This document shows, piece by piece, positions 1 to 12,328 of a DNA stretch of 64,000 nucleotides. Made by a program: the position numbers and the translations under genes. The stretch comes from Nephromyces sp. MM_2019 (lineage: Eukaryota; Apicomplexa; Aconoidasida; Nephromycida). Below the pieces are notes generated by a model. It searched no databases. It worked only from the letters and a program-made list of their open reading frames with translations, and was not told where the DNA came from. Positions within the stretch are counted from its first letter, which is position 1, and every line of letters begins with the position of its first letter. The stretch is from positions 85,199-149,198 of the forward strand of contig JADHZB010002086.1 in NCBI GenBank assembly GCA_015657535.1, in the 5' to 3' direction.

Positions 1-114
1 ATCTCTTGTTCTAATTTCCTAGGGACTATTGGTATATTTCTTGTGAAATCCACCTTCTGAATCCTCCAGGATATATCTTTGCGGTTATATTCATATATGT
101 TGCTTACTTTTCAG

Positions 115-265
115 GTTTTTCCTTATGGTGAAGATGTTTTCCACTTATGTGGTCTACGGAAAACAAGTGGATATAGAGCATCAAGATGTTTTCGATTACA
201 AAGTTGTAGAGGATAAGTCGCCTGTGATAAAGCAAACTACCTCTTCATCCCTTAAAGAGGACTAA
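115..265 (+). CDS. 3'-terminal exon of an upstream gene (partial, unrecognised)
   Basis: A pyrimidine-rich acceptor ending in TTTTCAG (to 114) is followed by an open frame that enters with one base and reads FFLMVKMFSTYVVYGKQVDI, then a charged tail ending SLKED and a TAA stop at 263-265. The start hydrophobic, tail polar pattern fits the C-terminal cytoplasmic tail of a membrane protein, but that is inference from about 50 residues. The remaining exons lie left of the window, so the family cannot be named. The other two frames close sooner or look less protein-like. After the stop there is no good open frame for more than 800 bases. Confidence 0.5.
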
Positions 266-1102
266 ACGGCGTAGCCTAGCACGCTAATTCGCCCCTGCTG
301 TTCCTGCCGCAGTCGCACTAACCGCTATTTTGAATCGGTTTATGTGTGCGAGAGTTGCATCGTAGCATCATTCTTAATTTAGCATGGTATGGAAGTCATT
401 AAAAATTTTATACAGCGCTGCATATTTTCCGTTCGCGTGATTTACAAAGCTTTATCTCATCGCTTGTCGTGAGAGTACCTTGTGGGGATTTTATAGGGCA
501 CGATAAAGAAAGTAAGCCTCCTCCATTTCTTTCTCTCAAGGGTTTTTCTGGCCGCGTAGCTTCCGTGCGTTGTTTGCATGCTCGATACTATTTGACGCTT
601 TTAGCTTCAAATTAGGAATTCAGTGTTTTCTTTTGGTAACTGAACCATTTATTCACTCAGGCTTAAAAAATGCTGTATATCTAGATGGAGAAACTTTGAG
701 ACAACCAGCTTCATTGAGCGCATGCAGACACGTTCTTTGACCCATCACTTCCGAGCACTTTGCTTTTGCATTTATAAAAGTTTTCACTTAATACACTTAG
801 GATGCACAACTCAGTATGGCTCGTATATTATACCGTTCAAGAGTTATTTGTTACCAGAGATTCATTAGTGTGCAGCTGAAAATATTTTTCCTTTTCATGA
901 GCGTGAATTTCAATTCAGACTGATAGTTTACTGCGGTCATGTATAAGTGCTGACTTTTTCTCTCCTTAATAAACTTTCGGTTGTGTTACCGAGTTAGTCA
1001 TTCAGCTTGATCACATCATCCTAGGACTTGCACTGCCATTTTTATGGTTTTTTCTTGTAGATTCAATGTATTAGTGGCTGCAAGTTTGTTACCTGTTGGC
1101 AT
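266..1102. other. Intergenic stretch between two + strand genes
   Basis: No exon with good borders was found. The + strand is T-rich, as in introns and UTRs of + genes here. It probably holds the 3' UTR of the left gene and the promoter and 5' UTR of the gene that starts at 1103. Confidence 0.4.
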
Positions 1103-4100
1103 ATGGGCCGCGTTAATCGATTAGAAGAAGGCAGGCGCTCAAGGTATAATAAAAACTGAACGGAACATCAGCTTTGCTTATATCTTTTGCTTTTCACATG
1201 CATTGTTAAGCGTCATTGGAACTACGATTTCTGTGGATTGTTTTTCCCCTATTCAGTGTTTCGGATATTTATAGCTATTTGCTCAGCACCTTCAGCAGTT
1301 TTCTTTTAGATGGCACGTTTCTGAGTGTTTTGTAGATCCCCTTCTAGTGCTTTTTAAGTGAAAAAGGCGCTAAATGGGTTTTATGCATATTCCCATTCAT
1401 TCCTTTTTCAGTTTAGTTTCTGCGCTCGCTTACTTGTTTGGGGGGGGCAGCGTATGACATATTGGATATGCCTCTTGCTGTTACGGTGCGCTTTTAGCAT
1501 AAGTATTAATGTCACGAATGAAGCGCAAGAATAAGATATTGAAAAATTGCCAAGTGTAACGTGTGTTAAGATAGCCTTATAAGCTTTTAAGGTATTTTAA
1601 CTCGCAATGTACGATACTTGGGATAAACTACTTTGCTGTAAGGTTGGATTTGATAAAACTTTATGTCTTGAGAATCACTAAAGGCTTGGAATTTTAGGTT
1701 TTTAGTTTATAAGAAATGGGTCAGGCTTTGTCGGCATTGCTTCATTTGCTGTGTATTGCTTGAAGGCCAGGGTAAATATTGCATTATTTTCAGCAGGTAG
1801 CATGTGCTAATATTGCTGAACATTGTTTGTTTAATTCATCCTTATTTTGGATAGGCACGATTATGAGAACTTTTATCAGCTGTCTGATCTTTTTGCAAAA
1901 GTCGCTTACAAGGTGTCTGTTTCATTTCATTTTCTTAATTTTTTCAGTATTTGCGTATTGCAAACTAATATTTTGTTTCCTCGAATCGGTTTTTGCCTCT
2001 TTCATAATAAGCACTTTTGGACTCCTCATGGGCAGAGCAGCAATATTGAGTTTGGCAAGCTCGAATGTATGACTGCAGATTCATGATTTGGTGTGTAATT
2101 GAATGCCCATGAGAGTAAGAATCTGGCGTAGTAAAAAAATAAAAGACCGGACTAATGGGGAAGAAAATAAATATATATGCATTCCCACCACTAAGTACTG
2201 GAAAAGGATTTTTTCCTGTATGCAGCATGTGTAATGGTATAGGCCACTGGAGCACACCAAATGCGATAATGAAAATTAAGAGGATATTGCAAGCTTATGC
2301 ATGATATTATTTACTCTATCAGCGGGGGTCCAATTCGCGCATAATTGTCTACCTCATTTTGCTTGAAAAACCCTCGTTTGGGTCCCCTTGCAAATTTCTT
2401 ATAAGTTATAAGGATTTTTCACGAAAATGGACGCTGCACCATTGCTTTCCATATTCCGTTGAGAGCCAGCAGCGTAGCAGTAGAGCTAAGCGACTGTTCT
2501 ACCTTTGCTTGTAATATATAGGCGACTGATTGTGGTAACCATGAAATCATCCTATGCTGCTTAAAAGTAAGTACGCCTTGTGAGATTGAATAACTGGGTT
2601 ACGTTAAAAACACGCGTTGCTTGATATTCCGGAAGAGTTACAAAAGCAAGTTATTAGTTATCCCGTCTAGCCTGCTACATCTCTGCAGTATATCGACGTC
2701 AGCACGGCCTTGTGGGGTGGGGCTTCCTTAGTAGTCATTTGCTGCCGAAATTTCGACTTCTCAGCTAGAAGGCTTTTTTTCTTACTTTTCATCTTTGTAT
2801 ATCGTAGTGTTCAAAACACGCCGTTGGGTACTGCCTCTAAAAGCATACTCGCGAAAGTACCTCTAAAACCTCCAGATGATCTACATAATGTGTGAATCAT
2901 GGCGAGGACTTGCGTGGCAACTTCCTTTGGCAAAACCGGCCGGAGTGGGTGTAGAGATGGACACAGCGCGAACTTACCAGGAGAAATGGCTACTGCCAAG
3001 TTTACCTTAGAGTACCCGTTTACGGTAGCGCGCGCGTTATAAAAGATGCTTCTGTTTTATATGAGGCCCTTGTGGCGTGCAAGCTAAGCCATATTGGAGA
3101 ATTATTCGGCTGGAAATAGCTACACCGAGTAGTGCATAATCGGGCAAACTGTATCGCTATTCGACCAAAAAAGATAAACTGGCTGATGTACGTTCAATTG
3201 ATTAGAACACCCAGAAAAAATGTCCGACAGTTATCGGAAGCGTTACAGACACGGTTATGCAATTTCAATTAGTGGCGTGCGATGCTATATGGTCACCTTA
3301 TTTGCAATTAGAAACATTTGCGTTCAAAATAAATCTACAAAAGTGCACAGCGACTGGAATTGGTGACCACTCAGTTTGGAAAGCTGTAATAGTACAGGCT
3401 AATTTGTGCGCCTGCCGTGGTAGATATAGGTCTTCTGGATGTTATTTCACAACTCATAGGGGTCGCCTTTAATGTGAGGAGTTAGAAACCCAAGGATCTT
3501 AAATGCCTTTTTTTTTTCCGAAAACTTGCAAACAAAAAGTCTGAAACCAAACGGAGGGCATATCAGGCTGACGGTGGTAATCGAACTCGCGTCACAGGAT
3601 CAATAATGGATATTGCGCCAAACGGAGAGGCAGTTTCGGCTATGTTGAGACTCCATTTTTCGACTTTAATAAGCAACAAGCTGGCAAACAGTTGAAGGAC
3701 TCTGGTGATTGCGTAAACACAGTTTTTGGGGTTCGTGTATTATTAGTTATCTTTCTTGTATACAAATGTCAAAATAATCCTCTGAGCTACCTTACCGTTT
3801 TAGCGGGGCATAAGCATTGTGATTAACTAATAAGCTGTGACTCGCCATCAATTACAGATAAAACTCATGCGAATCAGCGTAATAATCCGAAGCGCTTTGC
3901 AGAAGTTTTTTCATCTGTGATTAACAGCTAAAAAGTAAGTGATCAGTACGCAAAAAGCCAGATACGGTAGTGCTTCATCAGAGAAGCCTCAGGAAGGTAC
4001 ATTTTCTGCACTCCAGAGACGAAAGACGAAAGCAAAATAAAAGAGCTGGAATAATTTCAAAAATTGGCTAGTGCATTCATGGCTGACTGTGTTATATTGG

Positions 4101-7100
4101 AGGATACTAACTATTGATTGAGTTTTTTTCTGGTAAAAAAAATATATAAGATGTTATAACATGTGTTTCACGTCTATAGGAGATCATGCAGCAAAAAAGT
4201 GAAAGCCTCCCTTAAGCAAACAGTGCAAAGAACTAAATTAGCTTCATTCCAGGCTGGAAATACGCTCTAGGGGCACGCCTTATCTTCATTGTGTTCTAGA
4301 ACATTGCAAAACACTTACTAAGCTTCATTTTTGCCAAATATTGGTTGTCGAAAATATGCACAGTGGAGACTATGTGCATGCATTAAATTTCGTTTTTTAA
4401 ATAGCTGAACTTCGCCGAGCTTTCTCCAAGCCAAGATTCAATGATGTTAACAAAAATTTTTATCGCAAAATTTTGGAGTTTCAAACTTGTGTAAAAATTA
4501 AAGGGTCGAATTGCATTGTAATAGTTCTCTTATCACAACCTTTTCAATATTTGAGATTATTGGACGGTGGATGATAACAGTAAGTCCATAACCCACAGAA
4601 GTTTTGCAAGACTCAAGATATAAATAAGGGAGTAGTATTTTTTTTGCGCGCAGGAATTCTACCATCGTTAGTATTTCTCCAAGTTTAACATTCGGTCTTA
4701 AAAAATAACCATTTACTGACTGCAGAAAGTGGAGATGGAAATCTCGCCAATCTGGTGTTGAATAAGTACCATTCGAAGTGGAGATTCTATAGAATTAGAG
4801 AAAGGTAGAAAATGCCTTCAATAAATTAATTGCATTGTCTAATAAACTTTTAATTTGCTTATTTCATGTGAGAAGACTTTCTACCACGATAACGTTTGTC
4901 AATAATTCCTTAAAAAGCCTCGAAAAATTCGAACATCACCGAGTTTTTCAGGAAATTCACTGCGATAGAATATCGACGATTCTTCATTTGTTAGTGACTG
5001 GCAATTTTTTTATGGGGAAGTAAGGAAGCCAATGAACATAAATGGTGAATAGTAGCATTATAAATAGAAGGTAAAATTAGAAGATCTAAGATTTGGTAAG
5101 AAACTAGTAAGGTGGGGGTTTTCAAATCCTAAAAATGAACTGGAAAAACAGTATTATTTTGGCTTAGCAAATAGTGACATTTCCTGTGCTAGAACTTAAA
5201 TTGACATCTGAAGATTTGGATCATATTTCAAGGCATCCTTTTACGAGACTCTTAACTAAATTGGTGCTGCAATGAAGTTTTAACGCCTCTTTTAACGGTT
5301 GCCTAGTTTATAGGCGCGATTAAAATAAGCCATGTACCGCATAAACTTGAATATAATGCAGCATCGTCAATTCTCAGTTTATTTAGCTGCCATCGGGTTC
5401 ATTCAGTATTCATCATGCACTTCTTTCTGGGGATGCTACAGTCACCCTTTGTCTCCAGGACAATAATCGGAAGATGCTTAGCCGGAAATCAGGTAGAGTA
5501 ACATTAAGAAGACCAGAAAGCAATACTGATGATCAGGAGGGCTCTAGATTGCCACCATGCAAAACCGCACTGCATGCCTTCCTGGCAGTGCCATATATCA
5601 CTCCAGACTCGACCGAAATGAGTGCATACGAGAAAAGCGGTCAAGACAAAGAAGATTGCGCACTATCAAATTCAGATTACGTTGACACTCAAGAGGCAAT
5701 CTCCATAGCAACGGATGACAGATACAATAAGTCAATTTCAGCTCCATCCAATTCCCAAATCGATCTAGGAGAAGTTTCAGAAACTCAAAAAAATTCAGGA
5801 AATATTTCCACGGAGCTGGCTGCACCTGCTGTGATGTTAAAGATGGAAAAGGTTAAGTCTGCATTTTCTATTTTAAAAAAATGCTATGGATTCTGACATG
5901 GCCACAGTGCATGAAAAAATTCCCTCTGGTTTTTTCTCAAAGGCAAGCTTAAATTTTTTTCAGGAATTTAAGTACAAATCATAGCCGGCTCGTTATTACT
6001 GTTGTCACAGACAGCTTATTTCCATACTACTTAACGAGATTACCCCTATGAACATTTAATCATATATTCTTGACGACTGTATCCAACGAGCTCAGTAGCT
6101 GCCATGATAAAAACCCAAAAATTTGGTGTAGGGGTAATACCTTTAATGTTTGGGGCCTAAAATTAATGAGTTTTCAGAATAGTGCTCGCCTCCACTCTTC
6201 ATTGAGTAACCACTGCTTCCATTCACATTGACAAGTAGTACTTACTAAACAAAAGATTTGGAAAATAAAGTTTGCTTGTTTAAGAGCACGGTTGTAACCT
6301 CTGCTCTGCAGGATATTGAAGGAGACATACAAGAAAATGCTGCCAAGTTGTCGCTACCCCCCGTGAAACCTCAGGGGAGTAACTTCTGGACCATCCCTAT
6401 GCGTAGCAAATCCCAAAATTACTTCTATGAAATGGGAGTACCTTTGGAAGTCATTAGCAAAGGGCAATTCAATGATAAGGTTAGTAGTTACCTACAGAAA
6501 ATCTTTTTAACATGTACTAAGGGCGGGAAAACGGAGTTTTAATGGACAATCCTCACCTTGTTAGGAAGCTTACCGCATGTTGAAGTGCGGTAAATACACC
6601 CGTCTTGCCTTTTGATTAGGCCTTTTAAAATGAAGTTGAAAAGTAAATACTTTAAGACTTTTATTGCACAAATCTTCTAGAATGTGTTTAACGGATTGCG
6701 TAACGTGGTGGGATAGTAGCATTTAACGCGTCGTCAACTGAGACAACTGCTAGGGCGGTGGCAAAAGCAATAATTTCGAATTGAGGATAGTGGCAACGAG
6801 CATTGTCAAAATTAAATCATAGCGCTTATTCAAGACATGAAAACGCTTAGCTATAAGGATCTTTTGCTAGAGGGAAGGAGGTAAACTAGCTCTCCACCAC
6901 TCAATCACCACAGCACGCTATTTGAGCTCAATAATTGATGTTAAGCATCAAAAATGCAATGCTTGACTCTCATGTTGCACCCTGTCATTATGTACAACGC
7001 TGTAGCTACAAGAATATCTCGTCGCCAATGCTCACTCCATCGTAAGCTCTTGATTTAAACGACGGTAAATATCATTCAGCAGAGTGATACAAAAGACCTT

Positions 7101-7927
7101 TTTGCAAACGCTCAATCAGGCTGCACTGTAAACGCATGAAGGTTGCTATTCATGTTTTGCCTCATTCATAAGGGCTTATGTACCTCATTTAAAAGCATGC
7201 ATAACAGTCAGATGATTTCATGATTTGTATTGCTCTGCATCTTACATCGATTGAAGAATATAAATTACATGGTGAGAAAATAGCGCTGCAGGGACAAGAG
7301 CATTTACGCGAAACTAAAAACACATCATTTTCCTGACGTACGCCGCAGGTGCACATACATGCGGCAGCAAGGCTGTCCTCAGGAGACACTACAATCGGAG
7401 AGAAGCAATTCGATAAATCTGCCGATTTGAAGGACACCCAAGGAAGTGGAAAATATTCGAAAGGTTTCGTTATATTGCTGGCCCAACGTATATTCAAGAA
7501 TCCGCATAATTTTCTAAAAATGTATTAAAGTTACTCCAAAACTTCCAAAACACCAAGTCGTTTTTTGAAATAGCTGGAATTGTGCTTAATTTTTCCAGAA
7601 ACTCCAGATTTTAAGGTGTGTAGTTCCCAAACTTCGAGCACTGGCAGGATGCATCCAGTTTCGTCATCTCAAGAAACCAAAAAAGCCGAAGAGAAGCGCA
7701 TTGTATCATCTCGTAAAAAGTATCTAGGACGCAATTCAGGATACGCACTTTTACCGAGATACTACTTACATCAGGCGACCAAAGATAGCACAGCGGTCGT
7801 TCCCCCAGTATGTGAAGAACACACTTCGGGAATATCCAACTCAACAGACGTTGCAGCGGAAGCAGGAAAAACTTCATTAGTAGAAGCACTAAACATGAGC
7901 CATGAAAAGGATAAAGCGGTACGCTAG
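1103..7927 (+). CDS. Unrecognised six-exon gene, 367-residue hydrophilic protein
   Basis: Exons: 1103-1143, 1855-1912, 5459-5851, 6312-6479, 7349-7463, 7599-7927. All introns are GT..AG and the phases agree at every junction (2, 0, 0, 0, 1), giving 1104 nt with a TAG stop. That is hard to get by chance and is the main support. The start ATG (1103) opens MGRVNRLEEGRRS. Exon 2 encodes HDYENFYQLSDLFAKVAYK, a likely helix. Exon 3 is rich in Ser, Asp, Glu and Asn and looks disordered. Exon 4 holds the most ordered stretch (SNFWTIPMRSKSQNYFYEMG). The last exon is Lys/Ser/Glu-rich. No signal peptide, membrane segment or known domain was recognised. Intron 2 is 3.5 kb, so a further exon could be hidden there. 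Function unknown; possibly a lineage-specific structural or regulatory protein. Confidence 0.6.
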
Positions 7928-10338
7928 ATTCTTGTTCCCGACTCCTACTCTCAGCACCGGCCTATAATATAACTCGACGATTCATTCAAACAAGTTTAAT
8001 AGTGTAGTTTCCGTACCTTCTATGCCTACTTGAGCTATCATGCATTTAACCAAACCTCTAGCGATCAGCGTAAACAGGATACAACACGAAAAAGCCGAAT
8101 AATGATACGGAAAAAACTCGAATCTAAGAAAATCGTGCTGACACGACAGCCAGCATCAAAACTGCTGATCCAGGCCAAAGGTTTCGCCATACTTTATTGA
8201 CACACAAGCAAAATAGCATACTGACAACACTCTAATTATCACGGATATCAAGTTAAAATTACAACAGGTGGCAGAGGCCGTACCCTAAAGTATTTTTTCT
8301 CAGCATTCATAGCTCAAAGCACATCACCAATATCATAACAGCACTTTTGCCCCCCACCGCCACGCCAGCCCCTTCGGGACAGCAGCGTATTTGATTTCCG
8401 TGTAGCTAACATCTCAAGAAATGCATTTCGTGTTCCCTTCTAGGCGCGCGTGATTCAATCATATTGGAAACACTGGAATTTTCAACACTGGGTACGCGGA
8501 GCCAACATAATCAAAGGCGTTTTGTAGGTGCCGTAAGGGATCAATGCCTACAGTATCCTAAGCGTGACGTCCAAATTAGCATAGTTTCATACCTTAGCAA
8601 CTGCTCTTAATATCCTCTTCTACATAGAGATCACAAGAAATTTCAGATTGACCTACACAATAACTACTCATTTTTAAGGATCTTCATGCGAGTGACCGCT
8701 TTATAGAAATAATCCTCAAGGAAACAGATGCTATCACTACCAACTTCATGCGCAAAAAAAAGGCCGCATCCATAAATTTTCATAAGATAGAAAATTGCTA
8801 ATAGTAGGAAAAAAGAACCCTTATTAGCACAATTTCACAGGTAGTGCAAACATATCTTTATGCCGGACTTGATCATCTTCTGCCTTGTGTTTCTACATAC
8901 AAAACTGAAAGCACCTACTGCAATCTTTATGATGAAATATGTTTAGCAAAAAGCTACCGCGCGCACTACAATGATATTGAGAACAACGAGAACATTAACG
9001 CTTGCTAGGCTTCAGTCCATAAACTGGTAACACACTTTAACAAAGTTTACACAAACTTCGCCCAAAGCATTATCATGCTACCATCCGGCGTCGGGATAAG
9101 CGTATCTCCCGCAGGTCATAAAGTAGCAACCCAGCAAATAAATCAAGCATCGATAGCACACTATACCAGGAAAAGATAGGCAACCAAGCTAGCAAAAAAT
9201 TATTGCCCGAAGTAACAGCAAATCCGCCCAATGCCGCAGAACAACTTTCCATTAGGAAATTTTAGAGTTCGGCAAATCAACCTACGCCCATTTTAAAATG
9301 AGAGTCCACATCTCATGCTAAGAATTCTGCAAATATTTGCGATCACATCACTCAATAAACTAACTAAGCAATACAAAAATTGCTTTGCGCACACTGAATC
9401 AATATAAAAAAGGTCGAAATATGAAGCATGACATGTGCTCCTGTACTCACTAAGCTATAATTAATGACCGGGACTGCATTAATTTGGGGCAACTATGAAC
9501 GCCACGGTTAGGCACACAAGTGATGAAATATAAACTAAACACTTTAAAGCGGGATGTTCGCTACAATCTTGATGTAAAAACGTTCGCTTTATAGCTTACA
9601 ACTACATCATTTATCACTCAAAGAATAAACAAACTAACCAAATAATACAACAACTTAGAGATAATAAACAACTTGAAGTTCCGCTACATTCCACACAAAG
9701 CACACAAAGCAGAAGCTCCAAATGCTCAGATGTTGAAGGCTACTCTTTTAAGCCATAATATTACCGCGACCAATAAGTTCATTCAAACCAGCACAACTCA
9801 AATCAAAGACAAAACTTCAATATCAAAACGTTTTCAAGGCGTAGCAATGCGCAAGTCGCCGACTCATGAATCTCTACATGTATCTACGAATATAAATAAT
9901 GGGATATCATACCATATAAAAGCCATCTTCTAAAGTCAAAAAAAAAATAGAGCGCGGGCTTCTATAGGGAAAAATAGCTCCAGGCAAGGCACAAGCACAT
10001 AACATTCACCTCATCACTTAGACTTAACAATTAGCTTTCTACCACATATATCAAAGGGACCAGCAAAAGCAACGACGTTCGCAAGCATGTTACAAAAGCA
10101 ATAAATTCAACGCAATTCATCCTTCAAACAGCTGCAAGGCAAACAGAACAGTACACAATTGAAGAAAACTTATAATATATATAATTCTAGAAAAACCAAT
10201 GTTTTAATTCGCGATTACTATTAACCATGCAAAATTGTTCGCAAAAAACAACCTAACGAGGCCGCACTAAGTGCAAATGCGCCAGTAATGAAGTAAAAAA
10301 GTTCGCAAAAAACAAAAAAAATTTTTACGCACCAAACA

Positions 10339-10398
10339 TATTTAATATGTATCATAAAAACTCAGAATATTTAGTATGTATCATATAAGAACTCAGAA
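10339..10398. repeat. Tandem duplication of about 30 bp
   Basis: Two adjacent imperfect copies share TATTTARTATGTATCATA and end in ACTCAGAA. They differ by a few substitutions and a short insertion. It looks like a local slippage duplication in non-coding AT-rich DNA. Confidence 0.7.
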
Positions 10399-12188
10399 TA
10401 AAAGTAACAGACTCCTGGAGATGATGGCTCTTTAATACGCATGAAAATAGCGCTATTTCTTAGCATTTAAAGCTAAAAAAACAAAGCAGAGCACAGCATG
10501 CCATTTTTACTCCTTACTAAAACAGTCGGAGGACTATGTATAATTACCCCTAATCTCCAAAGGGATTAAGTTTCTTACAACTGTGCATTTCAATTCTCAT
10601 TTTTATTAAAAAAAATGATCCAGCTAGACTAGCTTATAAACAAAGCAACTCGCTCACTTTGAGATAACTTAATTGCTATACTAAATAAAAAAAGCACAAA
10701 AAAAGGAATAAAGATATTAAAATACAGTTGTATGCAAGATATGCCGGTAAAAGCTTATTTCAACTTGATGAAATGCATGTAAATATATATACATATACAT
10801 ACATATACCTACCTAGTAACCTAAAAAGTTATCTAACAGCGAGACACTCCCCTGCTATCTACTAAATTTCAATAAGCAACTAATCCATTTCAAAACATTA
10901 CTAAAAATGCTTTATTCCCGAGAAGCAAAGCACAGCCGAAGAATCAAAAGAAGCTACTAAAATAGCAACAGAGTAACATAGCTCAGTAAAAGAGTAATCA
11001 CAGAATACAAATCAGTAGATAAAAAAATTGACCGGTAAATATCAAGAACATCAAACAGATACTACTCAATAAAACTATATGCAAAAAGCATATATGAGAA
11101 GGCTGAGTATCGAATGAATTCAAAACAACAGGAGATATCCAAAGTATCACGAAAATCCGCAAGAAATGATGCACCGTGTGAACAATAATCGACTCAAAGG
11201 CATCAAAAAAGAAAACATTGTAAACACGTATATTTCTTCAAGAGCCAGCCAAATATAATATCAGTATCACATGAGAGCATAAAAAAGATATAAACGGATA
11301 ACAACGTAAGCAATTCCCTCCTGTTAATGGGTAAATACGCAAAAATCGCAGAAGAAATTCAATTCAAGATAAGCAAGCTAGCCATCATAAATTTGAAACC
11401 CTAAAAGCCTTCAAATTTAATTAAAAATTGGCATAATTCCTTTGCCAATATTTTCACAATCGCAACCTACTTGTTTGATATTTTATACTAAGCTTTTACC
11501 ATTAGGCGATAATGCTGCTATTAATAATGCTTAAAAAAAAAAATATGACATTGGAGGGTTTCCCAAATTAGCTTGCATACTTGCACTACCACGATCAAAT
11601 AATAACTTAAACGCTCAGCAGTAGTTGAAGGCAAAAGAAAAAATCAGTTGAGAAAAAAACGTGATAATGAAAATAAGAAAAAACGCGGAATGATGAGCAA
11701 TCTTCACATCATGCACACCTTCTGGAGCGTTTTCGAAGATATCTTCAAACATGCAACATGTTTACAAAGCTGTATAAAATTCCTCAACAAAAGCACAATA
11801 AGTAGACACAAAGCAATCCCAACGGAAAATTGCGGGATAAACTGGCACATCATCAGATACTAGCTGGCAGATGCTTTTAGTCATGAGCAAGCACACTACA
11901 TGGCAGAACATTCACCACCCAAATATAAAAACAGTAAAAACTAGACTGTAATTTCGAAGCCAAACTAAATACCGCTTCAATTGTACACATTAAAAAATGT
12001 TAATCCCCAAATACATACAAAAAACACACGATCATAGCGAAAATCACATTACAAAATCTTTTACAAAATCTTTTACAAAATAAGTAACAAAAAACTTTGA
12101 AGAGAACATCTTACATAATAACTGCGATAGCATATCACTGAGGACACCTTAGCGAGGCACGTAAGTAGAACGAATTATAGTGACTGGA

Positions 12189-12251
12189 AGAAATTGCAAT
12201 GTTAATAGTAGAAATTGCAGTATCAATAGCGGCACTTGCAGTGTCAACAGC
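12189..12251. repeat. Three tandem 21-bp units beside the ZIP gene
   Basis: Three exact-length 21-bp units each contain a TTGCA core, followed by two decayed 20-bp copies up to about 12291. They lie just past the ZIP stop codon (12329-12331), so they are probably in its 3' UTR. On the minus strand the units read as an open 7-residue repeat (AIDTAIS-like), but no stop-free link to the ZIP frame exists. Confidence 0.65.
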
Positions 12252-12328
12252 AGAAATACCTCATAATCACCAGAAATACTAGATAATTAGCACGAAAAAG
12301 ATTGCATTTTCTCATCATAGCAAGCATT

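Larger units (their letters stand above)
7928..12328. other. 4.4-kb stretch without a convincing gene, between convergent genes
   Basis: This lies between the 3' end of the + gene at 7927 and the 3' end of the - strand ZIP gene at 12329. From about 8.1 kb the + strand is A-rich, so the minus strand looks like the T-rich sense strand of neighbouring introns and UTRs. Frames at 9673-9933 and 11648-11863 begin at TTG, are not flanked by usable splice sites and resemble no protein. Small repeats are present and listed separately. Confidence 0.45.
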
